Assembly (NCBI GenBank): GCA_051294375.1
Contig: CM119266.1
Location: 13,939,614-14,003,613, forward strand
Direction: 5' to 3'
DNA from: Paraspadella gotoi
Taxonomy: Eukaryota; Chaetognatha
Length of the DNA stretch: 64,000 nt
A program made the translations under genes and the position numbers. Below the pieces are notes generated by a model. That model ran no database searches and was not told where the DNA came from. It saw nothing but the letters and a program-made list of their open reading frames with translations. Below are positions 25,468 through 34,719 of this stretch, piece after piece. How positions within the stretch are numbered: position 1 is the first letter of the stretch; the number at the start of each line of letters is the position of its first letter.

Positions 25468-25658
25468 AAGAGAGAGAGACAGAGAAGAGACAGAGAAAAA
25501 ATGGAGGAAAAAAATATAAGAGGTGTGTCGTTTGGTTATTTTCTATTTGTCTGTGTAGTTTGTTCATAAATCTGTTGCTCTGTAAATTTATTGTTTCATT
25601 CGGAATGATTTTTATTATATACATATAATTGTTTTTGTTTAATTCATTTGGGAATAAA
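25386..25658 (+). other. 3'UTR of the SLC22-type gene with a (GA)n tract
   Basis: The stretch after the TGA holds an interrupted GA tract (about 25417-25493), then AT-rich sequence and a canonical AATAAA at 25653-25658. No other gene lies between. The transcript probably ends about 10-30 bases after the hexamer. The end is inferred from the signal alone. Confidence 0.55.
25653..25658 (+). terminator. Poly(A) signal AATAAA of the SLC22-type gene
   Basis: This is a canonical AATAAA about 270 bases after the stop codon, on the coding strand, in AT-rich sequence. It is the first such hexamer downstream of the gene that I found. Confidence 0.55.
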
Positions 25659-26689
25659 ACTATATAGCCACAAAAAAGTATCAGATAAATTTGTTTTGCG
25701 CTTCAGTTATTGTAAGTTACATCAGTATTATTTTTATTTACTAATCTAGCTAGGTAAAAAAAAATGATTTACCATCTATCCACAACCTCAGCCATAAACA
25801 AAAGAAATAGAAAGGAGAAATGTTACAGAAATCGGTTTTGTTAGAAGCATGACTTCCTGTTTAAAGTACAAATAAAGTTTTCCTTTTGTTCGACCTAAAG
25901 TTGCAGCAGCGCAGATCTCGATGAGTCTTTTGTTTTGGTCGTTTATTTCTTCGATGTTAACGGCCGTTTCAAGAGCCGCGGCCGCCGCCGTCGCCGCCAC
26001 CGCTGCTGTCACTGCCGTCGTCCGCCTTTTCCCCGACCGGAAGTCGTTCTACGGCGATAATCGGCTCTCGTCTCTTATGACGACTTAAAAAAAAACCTTT
26101 TTTTTCGCGAATGACATTTCTCAACGGCGAAAACGGCAACGACAACAATAACTACGAACATTATAAAAACGAGTAAAAACACATTTCGCTGTCGAAAACG
26201 AGGGAAAAAAACAATATGGCGTCGCATTTAAAAACGACGACGGCCGTAACGACGCAACAGACTGTTGAACAGTGTAGCAAAACTTTTCTTGGCCGAACAG
26301 GTGAAACGAGATGATAGCGGATGATATGAGTTAGGGCTTAGGATGAAAGAGTGTGGTACTGGTATGGTATCACTTCGAAGATCAGATGAGATGACATGAT
26401 ATTTGCTAGGACTTGATAGTTTTTAAAATTAAATTAAAGCAGACTTTTCGATTGAGTTTTATTTTCCATTATCTTCTTTTAACTTCAACTCCCATCACCG
26501 CGATAACCATAAAACTTTCCCCGTCATACGAAAACCCGGCAAAAATCTCCCTCCACCCGCATTTTTTTTCACCCTCTCTTCGTTTTATTCTGACGCGTAA
26601 AGAAATTGGAATCTCCGCCATCTCCCTCGACAAATCCAACGTCGTCGATCCAGCGCCACTCTCGCTGTCGCCACGCCCACTTTTTTTTT
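25659..26689. other. Region between the convergent genes
   Basis: AT-rich with a GCC-triplet patch (25975-26035). It presumably includes the 3'UTR of the minus-strand gene. No independent gene is seen. Confidence 0.5.
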
Positions 26690-29312
26690 TCAAAATTTAG
26701 GCACGACCGAGTCCCAGAGGCCGCAGGTGACGCAGGGCGGCTTTCCGGCGCCGAAGAAGGAATAGAAGAACCAGGCGCCGGTGATGGCGAGCAGCAGCGC
26801 CGCGCGGAGGGTGAAGACGCGCTCCAACATTCTCACTCCTGTCAACATCCCGCCGACGGATTTCTTGGCGACACTGACGCCGCTCCTCTTGCCGCTGACG
26901 ACTCCCGCGTTGTTGTTGCCGCCACCGGCGCCGGAGACGCCGGCCGGAGTCGCGGCGGAAGCCCCGGCGTTTTTGGCGGTGTTGGCCGCGGTCACCGCGG
27001 CGTTGTTATTGATCCCGGCAGCTGCGCGGGCTTGGCGTTGGGAATTTACCGACGCCGCGCCGGCGCGGCGCCACCGCCGACTTACCAGCGACGGGCTTTC
27101 TGGAGTCGACTGGAGGAAACTTCTTTTCCCCGCCGCCGTGTATCGCCACCACGGCGTTGGCGGCGCGTCTGAGCACCTCGTGACGCCCCTCCGGCCCGAC
27201 GACCTCTCCGTCGACTCTCCTACCCCACCGTTCGTCCTCTTCCTTGGCGGTGGCCGCCATCGCCGCCGCCGCCGCCGCACGAATGTAGCGAATCTCTCTC
27301 TCTCTCGCTTCTCGGTTCTGATCTTCCTTGACTCGTTTGTCGTTTCTCGCCTTAGCTTCGTCGTCGTCAAAGGAATCCGAAGCGGGACTCTCGAAATCGG
27401 CAGCGTGGCGTCGGCGACTACGGCTCGTGTCCGCCGCGCGGCGCGGTTCGGCGTAACGCGATTCCGTCGAGTAGAGTCGCCCGTATTCGTCCACGGGTCT
27501 GACGTGGCGCGAGGAGTGACGAGAACCCGTACGGCGCGATGACTCGCGACGGCGCCTTCCTTCCGCGTAACCCTGGAATATAATGTTTGAATAATAACCT
27601 GGAAAAAAACAACAAAAGAGAATNNNNNNNNNNATCGATATTTCTCGTTTGGACTAACTTTATCCGCGTAGCGATAGTCGCCCAAGTCACCGACAGCGTA
27701 GCGGGAGGCGCGTCTACGCAGCGCTCGTTCCTTGTAGCGGAGAGACGGTGGATCCCGAAGGTAGTAGCGGTGGTCCATGGGAGGTGCTGGAGGTTGGGGA
27801 GATGGGAGATAGAGAACGGGGGAGAGGGGGGGAGGGATTCTAATTTTGATTAGTTCTTCTAATTCAAAAAGAAAAAAAATGGAGCCTTCGGTGAAAGGAA
27901 TCATGTCATTCAAGATCTCGGACACATTTTTTTTTATTTCCTCTTTTCGTGTTGAATTTCTATCTCCGTCTCTTTTTCGTGCACAAAGTCGTCTACATAA
28001 ATAGCCTCTCGTTTGCTCTCGCTCTCTCTCTTCTCTTCTCTCTCTCTCTCTCTCTCTCTCCTCTCTCCTCTCTCTCTTCCTCCCTTTCTCCCTCGAGTGC
28101 GTTTGCGGTTCAAGACATTCTATTTAAACGTTCTGGGATGACTAATTCATCAAACTGAAACATGGAAGACGGAGGCTACAGACCATTGATGTTAAAAAAA
28201 AAAACCCGAATAACTGCTGGAGTAAGACATATTTCAGCCCCCGGTCCCTCTTTCGTCCACGACATAGTTTTTTCCCAATTTTTTGACGTTTTAAAGCGAA
28301 AGGTCTTTCTTGCAATTTTCTTGCAATTTTCGAAACACGAATTCCCTCAAGCTTTCTTGCAAGACTGGCGACTTTTCGAAACTCCGTCAGACTTTTGACC
28401 TACATTACGTTTAATTATAAGCTTAAATTGACATAATTTTCCCGAAGCTTGATCAAGTGCCATCGTCATATAATTATCATCGTAATCATCGTAATCATCA
28501 TCATCATCATCAATCATCATCATCCATCTCATCATCATCATCATCATCAATCATCGATCATCATCATCTCACCCTCGTATCTCCTCTCCCTCCTCCTCTT
28601 GCTGCGCCGATCTTCGTCCTCCAGGTCGTCGTCCTCGTAGTCGCGCCCCTCGAGTCTTCCGGCGTCGCCCGACGGCATGTTGGCGTCGGCGAGTCCGCGA
28701 GAGACGCGGGAGCGGCGACGGGGACGCTCCTTGTTCGTCGCCCACCTGGGATCGACGTCAGTCTTTTCAACGATATTTTAGTTTTAAAACTGATTCCGAA
28801 ACTTTACTAAGGAATTGCGATTGGTCCGAACAAGAATGATCAGATCCAACAATGACAAAGCTTTAAAAATAACATTACTAAGCCTATTTACAGGACAAAA
28901 CGTAAGGACACGTGCGGACTTGGGAGGACAAGTGGTTCAATATTTTTTTTAGTTTTCGAACTGATCCGACAAGTATTCCCAGTTTTTAAACCAATTCTTT
29001 TAAATTCTTTTAAACCAATTGTTTTATGCAAAATGTTAAAAATCGCTTGGGAATATATTGATTAAAAAAGATCCGAGTAAACCCAAATTCTGTTTCGCTC
29101 TCTATTTCTGCGCTTCCGTCGCATAAGATGAAAACTCCGTCATTGGAAACGGCAACGTCCACCGCAACATGCGCAGCAGCAGCAGCAGCCACAGCAGCCT
29201 AATTCCCTCACCATCTGGGTTCCTCGTCGTCGGAGGTGTCGAGTCGGGCGACGCCGCGCGGCGCCAACGGAGAAACGCGATCGCGAGATCGCTTCGAGTC
29301 CATCATCGTCAT
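26690..29312 (-). CDS. Unknown single-pass (C-terminal membrane anchor) Arg/Ser/Asp-rich protein, five exons
   Basis: Reconstructed exons on the minus strand are 29312-29212, 28745-28573, 27786-27659, 27572-27086 and 27021-26690. Phases agree at all four junctions. Donors read GTGAGG, GTGAGA, GTTAGT and GTAAGT, and all acceptors are AG. The product is 406 aa. The start lies in a GAC/ATG-rich stretch with in-frame ATGs at 29312, 29306 and 29303; I chose the first, but the true start could lie in an upstream exon. Seen: SDDEE near residue 30, an acidic stretch followed by basic residues (about 72-90), an Arg/Ser-rich section (135-190), a charged possible coiled coil (206-230), six Ala (233-238), a Gly/Ala/Asn-rich linker, then one hydrophobic helix at about 370-386 and a 20-residue tail containing C393-x-x-C396. 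The layout suggests a tail-anchored or type II membrane protein with a cytoplasmic or nucleoplasmic body. I do not recognise the family. It converges with the SLC22-type gene, about 1 kb from that gene's poly(A) signal. Confidence 0.72.
27022..27085 (-). other. 64-bp intron in the unknown membrane-protein gene
   Basis: GTAAGT follows exon 4 and a CGCAG acceptor precedes exon 5, only 64 bp apart. Without splicing, the exon-4 frame runs to a stop inside exon 5. With splicing, it continues in frame to the membrane helix. The phase (1 nt + 2 nt) gives GCT, Ala. This frame restoration is the main evidence. Confidence 0.6.
27624..27633. other. Assembly gap (10 N) inside an intron
   Basis: Run of 10 N inside the 86-bp intron between exons 3 and 4 of the unknown membrane-protein gene. 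It does not touch an exon. Confidence 0.99.
28020..28080. repeat. (CT)n tract
   Basis: CT-rich, interrupted, within the intron between exons 2 and 3 of the minus-strand gene. Confidence 0.9.
28476..28568. repeat. (ATC)n trinucleotide repeat
   Basis: ATC units immediately after the exon-2 donor of the minus-strand gene. The inverted copy at 49630-49722 has a different unit arrangement. Confidence 0.9.
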
Positions 29313-29935
29313 CGTCGTCGTCGTCGTCGTCGTCGCCGTCCACGTCGACGGCTCCAAAAAAATTTCAAAACGACGAGGTTAAAATCAAAGAAACTCGCTA
29401 AACGCCTATGGTTCGATTCGTTTCTAAAGGCCGAGCTTTACTGGGTCAGTTTGTTTCCGAACGGATCTGCGATCGGAGACCTTGGAGGAATGGAGAGTGA
29501 CGTGTGCCGTGGAAATAATAATGTGAGAAAATGTAATTCAAAGGTAGCGCATAGCCCCCCCCAAAAAAAACAATAACGCGCGTTTCTTAAGCGTGAGAAT
29601 CGCGCTGTGAATTTACGGGCAGCTACTCTATTATATACGTTACGAATTCCATGTAATAATAATAGTAATAAAATAATAACGGCTTTCAACTTAAAGCATA
29701 AACTATAAAAATATAAAACAGTCCTTAATTTACCTTTATTATCAATAAACCAAGCGTTCAAATCAAATAAACGCGAGCGAAGCAGTTGATTCGATTCTGA
29801 ACAAATGGAATTTACGACTGCGAGAGTAAAAGCGAATTCAATCAATACGGCCGAGATTTATGTCTGTGAAGTGTGGCGTTGATGGCGTTTGGTCGTGGAG
29901 TTTTTAAATATCAGCGCGAACCAGCGAAATATGAA

Positions 29936-29988
29936 GTATATATTTATATTTATATTTATATTTATATTTATATTTATATTTTTATATA
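29936..29988. repeat. (TTTATA)n hexanucleotide repeat
   Basis: About eight TTTATA units. In the inverted copy (48000-48040) only about three remain. Confidence 0.93.
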
Positions 29989-31192
29989 TAAGAAAAAAGC
30001 TTAACATGAATTGAGATGAACGACGTTTTTTGGCAAAAAAACGAACGGTGAAACAGAAAGACGAAACAGACAAATTTTCTCTTTTTATCTTTTTTCCTGT
30101 TTTTTCCTTTTCTCTTTTTTTCTCCCCTCTTTATTTCATTCCTCTCTCTCTCTCTCACTCCCTCTTTCCCTTCTCCCTTCCCTTCCTCCCACCTCTCTCT
30201 TCTCTCTCGTCGAATTCGAAACGTGGCGCCGTTCCACGATTCCGCGGCTTCGGTTTCCTGTGACGCGAAAACGAATGGAAACTGGTTGCCATGGAAGCGA
30301 ACAACTCTCGCTCAACCAGAATAGTTTGCTCCATCACACCGCCTTACCCTCTCCCTGACCCACTTTTGTAATCCTCACCCGTCCAGCGTCGAGTCGACGG
30401 GAGAGAGGAAAGCGACAAGGTCAACCAACTCAAATATTTTTTTATCCAATCTCTTTTTTAAAACTTGATGGTCATATTGTCAACCACAATCAATTCCCCA
30501 AACCACTGAATACCCACAAACGTATGTTTCTCGAACTGACCCGAATTGACCTTCGACGTTTGTCTCTCCGTTTTATTTCCTTTCCTTCGCTTCTCAAAAA
30601 AATCTCTCCAGCTTTTTCGTCAGATGCGCCTTCGTCTCTACGCATAGCCGCCTCAAACCAACGCCTCGTCTTATAAATTATCAAACTTGCGGGCCAACAC
30701 GAAAATATGACGCATTGACGCAAAAACAATTGAGCGAAGACGAGATCAGAGAGAAGAAGAGAGAGAGCAGAGAGAGAGAAGAAGAGAGAGAGAGAGAGAG
30801 AGAGAAGGAGATGGGAGAGAGAGAGAGAGAGGCTGTTATCGTTGTAAGATGACGAATAAGCGAACTTTTATTATAAGCGTTCCGCACTGTACTCTACTGG
30901 GCTTTTTTCTCGGGATATACGAGGGGTCGAACTTTTAATCCTTCTCTCTCTCAATACTCTCTTCTCTCGTCGTCTCTCTCTCATCGTCGGTCTTCGTCTC
31001 GTCTCTCTGTCCTCTCTCCTCTTCTCTCTCTCGTCTCTCTCTTTCATGTCTCTTTCCTCTATGGTTTACGTTCGACAGTATAGTCCATGAGTTGAATTTT
31101 GATTGCTTAAAATAAAACCACCGATTTTCTTTTTTGATTCTGAAAATGTAATAATTAAATATTAATTAATTCATTATTTCAATTTCATCCAG
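29989..31192. other. No clear gene; upstream of the minus-strand gene
   Basis: Contains a GA tract (30740-30832) and a CT tract (30940-31050). The minus-strand frame at 30490-30729 is charged and ends FSGLGN. It could be a 5' exon, but it lacks a convincing donor. Confidence 0.45.
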
Positions 31193-31346
31193 GTCGTTGA
31201 CGCAGAGTCCGAACAAAAGACGAAAATTTTACGGCCAAGTTTACAAATGCGTCGGAAACGGCGGCGAGTACAGCGGCTGCGGGTGCAGCGGCGGCGTCGT
31301 CAGCGGCCTTCTCATTTCCTTCGCCAAAATGATTTTGGAGCAATAA
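31193..31346 (+). CDS. Possible terminal coding exon, Gly/Cys-rich with hydrophobic end
   Basis: Acceptor TTTCATCCAG ends at 31192. One base completes a codon, then 50 codons run to TAA at 31344-31346. The peptide has FYGQVYKCVGNGGEYSGCGC followed by a hydrophobic stretch ending in KMILEQ, with C-rich third codon positions like the genes nearby. AATAAA overlaps the stop. No upstream exon was identified. The minus strand is also open here (Ala-rich, to a stop at 31185), so strand and reality are uncertain. The copy at about 46384-46541 is frameshifted. Confidence 0.3.
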
Positions 31347-31971
31347 ATATAATTTTGACGTCATCATTGCTTTTGGAATGGCTCGAAGATGGACATAATA
31401 TCGGTGAAAAATACCGAAATCTAATAAGGTCATCAAATTACATGATTACGAAACAAAATTACTTCTCTTCTGAGATTGATCAAATAGGAAATGACGAAGA
31501 CGATAACGAGGAAAAGTCGCGACTTCATTTCCGCTATGGTTTAATATATAGTAAAAAAATGCATTTGACTTAGAATAGAAAGTTGAGGATAAACGACTGG
31601 TGTTATCTGTTTAATATATGTTACCATGGAGATAACAATTATTCTTGAGGTTAAACAATTACGATGTCACAGTTGGAATCGAAGCCATCTCGTCAAATCC
31701 CGGGGAAAAAAATCGGACCAAAACCTCTACTTCCGATCCGCTCCGGCCGAGGCTGGTAAATGGCCAGGTGGCCCCAGGGGCGAATTAGGGGTCCCCTCCT
31801 TCTCTTCTCCCCCCCTTCACCCCCTCTGCCAATCCATAGTATCCCTCGAGGGGGGTTCGCGGTCGGCGGGGTTCCCCATAACTCACTCTCGCCATTTTCG
31901 GAGGAGAGGGTCACCTTTTCTTTTGACTTATCCTTGTTTTTGTCACTGATTAATTTCTTTCACTGAAAAAC

Positions 31972-32201
31972 NNNNNNNNNNNNNNNNNNNNNNNNNNNNN
32001 NNNNNNNNNNNNNNNNNNNNNNNNNNNNNNNNNNNNNNNNNNNNNNNNNNNNNNNNNNNNNNNNNNNNNNNNNNNNNNNNNNNNNNNNNNNNNNNNNNNN
32101 NNNNNNNNNNNNNNNNNNNNNNNNNNNNNNNNNNNNNNNNNNNNNNNNNNNNNNNNNNNNNNNNNNNNNNNNNNNNNNNNNNNNNNNNNNNNNNNNNNNN
32201 N
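31972..32201. other. Assembly gap (230 N) replacing a microsatellite
   Basis: 230 N. The inverted copy is ungapped here and shows a GA tract (45596-45721), so the missing sequence is most probably (CT)n. Confidence 0.95.
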
Positions 32202-32384
32202 TATCCGAGGAAAGAAAAAGTGAGGTGGGAGAGAGAAAGGCGAGAGGACGTTCGACGACCGAGGAAGGATTCCCATTTTCTCTTCTTTTTTGAAGAAAGT
32301 CCTGGAACATCTGGATATCGGGAGAGTTGCAAAATTTTAATATAAAAGATATACTGTCTTAAACGAAACACTTTTTAACCAGAA

Positions 32385-32457
32385 GCCGAAATAGCTCAGC
32401 TGGGAGAGCGTTAGACTGAAGATCTAAAGGTCCCTGGTTCGATCCCGGGTTTCGGCA
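32385..32457 (+). tRNA. tRNA-Phe (GAA anticodon)
   Basis: A 73-base cloverleaf. The acceptor stem GCCGAAA pairs with TTTCGGC, with discriminator A. The D-arm has GCTC/GAGC, the anticodon loop is CTGAAGA with anticodon GAA, and the T-arm is CCTGG/CCGGG around TTCGATC. The A and B box regions are intact, there is no intron, and CCA is not encoded, as expected for a eukaryotic nuclear tRNA. A run of five T at 32485-32489 can serve as the RNA polymerase III terminator. It closely matches the animal tRNA-Phe consensus. A damaged copy lies on the other strand at 45343-45413. Confidence 0.96.
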
Positions 32458-32484
32458 GATGTCTTGACTGCCAAGTCAACTTAG

Positions 32485-32489
32485 TTTTT
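32485..32489 (+). terminator. Oligo-T Pol III terminator of tRNA-Phe
   Basis: Five consecutive T lie 28 bases after the mature tRNA 3' end on the same strand. This is the normal signal for RNA polymerase III release. Confidence 0.55.
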
Positions 32490-32649
32490 AAATTAATCAT
32501 AAAAACAACGACCCCATTATATATTGGTTAATGGTTACATAAATAGGTTTCCAGTCAGGAGCCGAAAAACGATATGCTCTCTTGTTTTTTCATTTACTGT
32601 TTTCGGCGGAGGACGCAAAGCAAAACTATATAGAGAAACCCGTTTCATA

Positions 32650-32674
32650 NNNNNNNNNNNNNNNNNNNNNNNNN
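32650..32674. other. Assembly gap (25 N) at the end of inverted arm A
   Basis: 25 N. Homology to arm B stops within a few bases of it. Confidence 0.99.
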
Positions 32675-34688
32675 AAAGTATTTAACTACTGTGGAAGAAG
32701 AGAAGCTTTAAGCACGAGATTAGTCAGAATATATGAACTTTTGCCCTCAGTTGATATTTTGGCACACAAGTCCATGACAAATCTTGTTTATTGGTTATTT
32801 CTTAGCAGAACACCTCACACACAAAAATGATCACTGTGGAGGTTAATGTCTACTCAACAACGCTCTGCACCGGGGAATCAGAGGATTGTCTGTCATACCT
32901 GGTAGATGAGTCTAATAGAAGAGACCGACAGACATATCAGTATCTAACTACTTCGTTCTCTTCTACATTTTTCTGCTACTCACATCTCTCTTCTATCAAT
33001 CTGAGAATAAGAAAAAAAAAGAGAAAGGTGGATGCAATCTTATAGATAATGTCGTACTATTGAAAATACTCCTATCGTTGACTTCGCATTATACTCTGTA
33101 TTGTCGAAAAAAATTCCGAGATCAAAATCAATATATTAGCATATTTAATTTTCTCTTACTTTTGTTGTATGTAGATCAGAGCAGAACGATGAAAGTACGA
33201 GGAGAGAGAAGAGAGAGGCACGAGTACGATGAATGGCAATGAGAGAAGAGAGTATATTAGAGTATGAGAGAGGATTTGATGAATATGTAGAAATGAATCA
33301 CGAGAAAGCGAGTGACTGTTATTGAGGATTCTATATTGTACTAACAAGAAACTGGTACGAAGCGCGAATGACCGGCGAGACATGCACCGTGCTAATATAA
33401 TCAAGAGTTATAAATGAGGCATCTCAATACAAAAAATGCTCAGCAATAACGATACAAGTATTTATTTTTTCGTTAGGTAAATCATGTGCGTGTACATAGA
33501 AGTTCCTGATTCCTATTAACTAGTAACAATACAAGGAACATAAACCTGATCTATCATAAAAAGCAGAGAAATATAAGGCCGAAAAAAAAAATATCAATAG
33601 GTAATCAAGGCATATAAAGACAGCAATGATTAGGTGCTCAGCTGGAGAAGATAAGAGATGGACAAACAAATTGCGACAAAAAAAAACTCATACTCCATTA
33701 ATATCAAACGATGAAGAAGAGAGCGTAACATAAACATCGACGTGATATGCGTAGAATCGCGTTAGAAAATCGCGGATTTTTTAAAAATCGTCAACTTAGC
33801 TTGAATGATGTTGATGCAAGAAAAATTGAAGTATAGTCTTATATTAAATAAACTCAAAGGATTTGCTTGGTTTTATTTATAAGTTATTATACATAGTCAT
33901 GCACGAGTAGTATTCGACCACATCATTAAAGAACCGATATAAGCTTCGTTGAAAACGTCTAATTAGTAATTTCTATTAAGGGGATCTTACATAATAGATA
34001 TAAGCGAATAATTCCGAAATGTCAAAAATAAAGTCAATACACATCGATTTGTTTTAAATTCCGTTGCTTGACCATTCACGAATAATTCACCTGGCTTAAG
34101 CAATTTTTGAGTGGGAGCCATCTAAAAAAGCTACGGAACCCACAGGCAAATTAAAAAATTTGTTCAAAATGATGCCTTGCGTGCAAAAAGGAAATCTATT
34201 ATTTTTTTTCTCAGAAATGGTATACATTCATGGGTGGATTCAATTCCTAAAAAACCTTATGGGTAGGACGAACCAAAACCTTATATATATTGACTGTAAC
34301 TCCATCATTTATATAGAGAATCATGTAAGGCTACATTAATTACAAGCTCATTTTATAATCATTTAATTAAAAAATCCCAGCCACATTCAAGAGTTATATC
34401 AAGACCCGCTCCACGGTCGTGTAGCTTTTCCCAGTTAGCGTGCACTTGAAAATGCCAGCCCGTAAAAAGACATGAAAGCGATAAAATATAAGAAGATAAT
34501 ATGGTAGCAGCGTACTGAAGATATCTCAACAGAAGACTTAAGTTAAAATCAGTCGATGGCGCGCTTGAAAAGCAAATATTGGGAAATATGAACCGAAAAA
34601 AACAAGCATCCGTATACCTGATGAAAAACCAATCAACCTTCGTTTCTCTGGCATATTTAACAGGTAACCGCGAGGTCCCTTATATCGA

Positions 34689-34719
<31 letters not shown>

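Larger units (their letters stand above)
28270..32650 (+). repeat. Inverted duplication 1, left arm (A)
   Basis: Colinear with the reverse complement of about 44892-49985. Anchors I matched by eye: 28300-28450 with 49770-49980; the ATC tract 28480-28570 with the GAT tract 49630-49720; 29880-30060 with 47880-48120; 30440-30520 with 47290-47370; 31200-31350 with 46380-46540; 31620-31970 with 45740-46100; and the tRNA with the damaged tRNA. This arm has open exons and an intact tRNA. It ends at the N run 32650-32674. Confidence 0.85.

Noticed and set aside
26690-26800. KASH-domain (nesprin-like) C-terminus
   Set aside because: A C-terminal helix with a short tail is similar in layout, but the terminal PPPX that defines KASH is missing (it ends SVVPKF).
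26781-27542. 253-codon plus-strand frame over the minus-strand gene
   Set aside because: Runs through a predicted intron and across exon boundaries. The minus-strand exon chain has consistent phases and a membrane helix.
26690-27925. Single-exon 411-codon minus-strand protein
   Set aside because: It crosses an N run and three splice sites in a mixed frame. The spliced model uses a different, more protein-like frame in 27086-27572.
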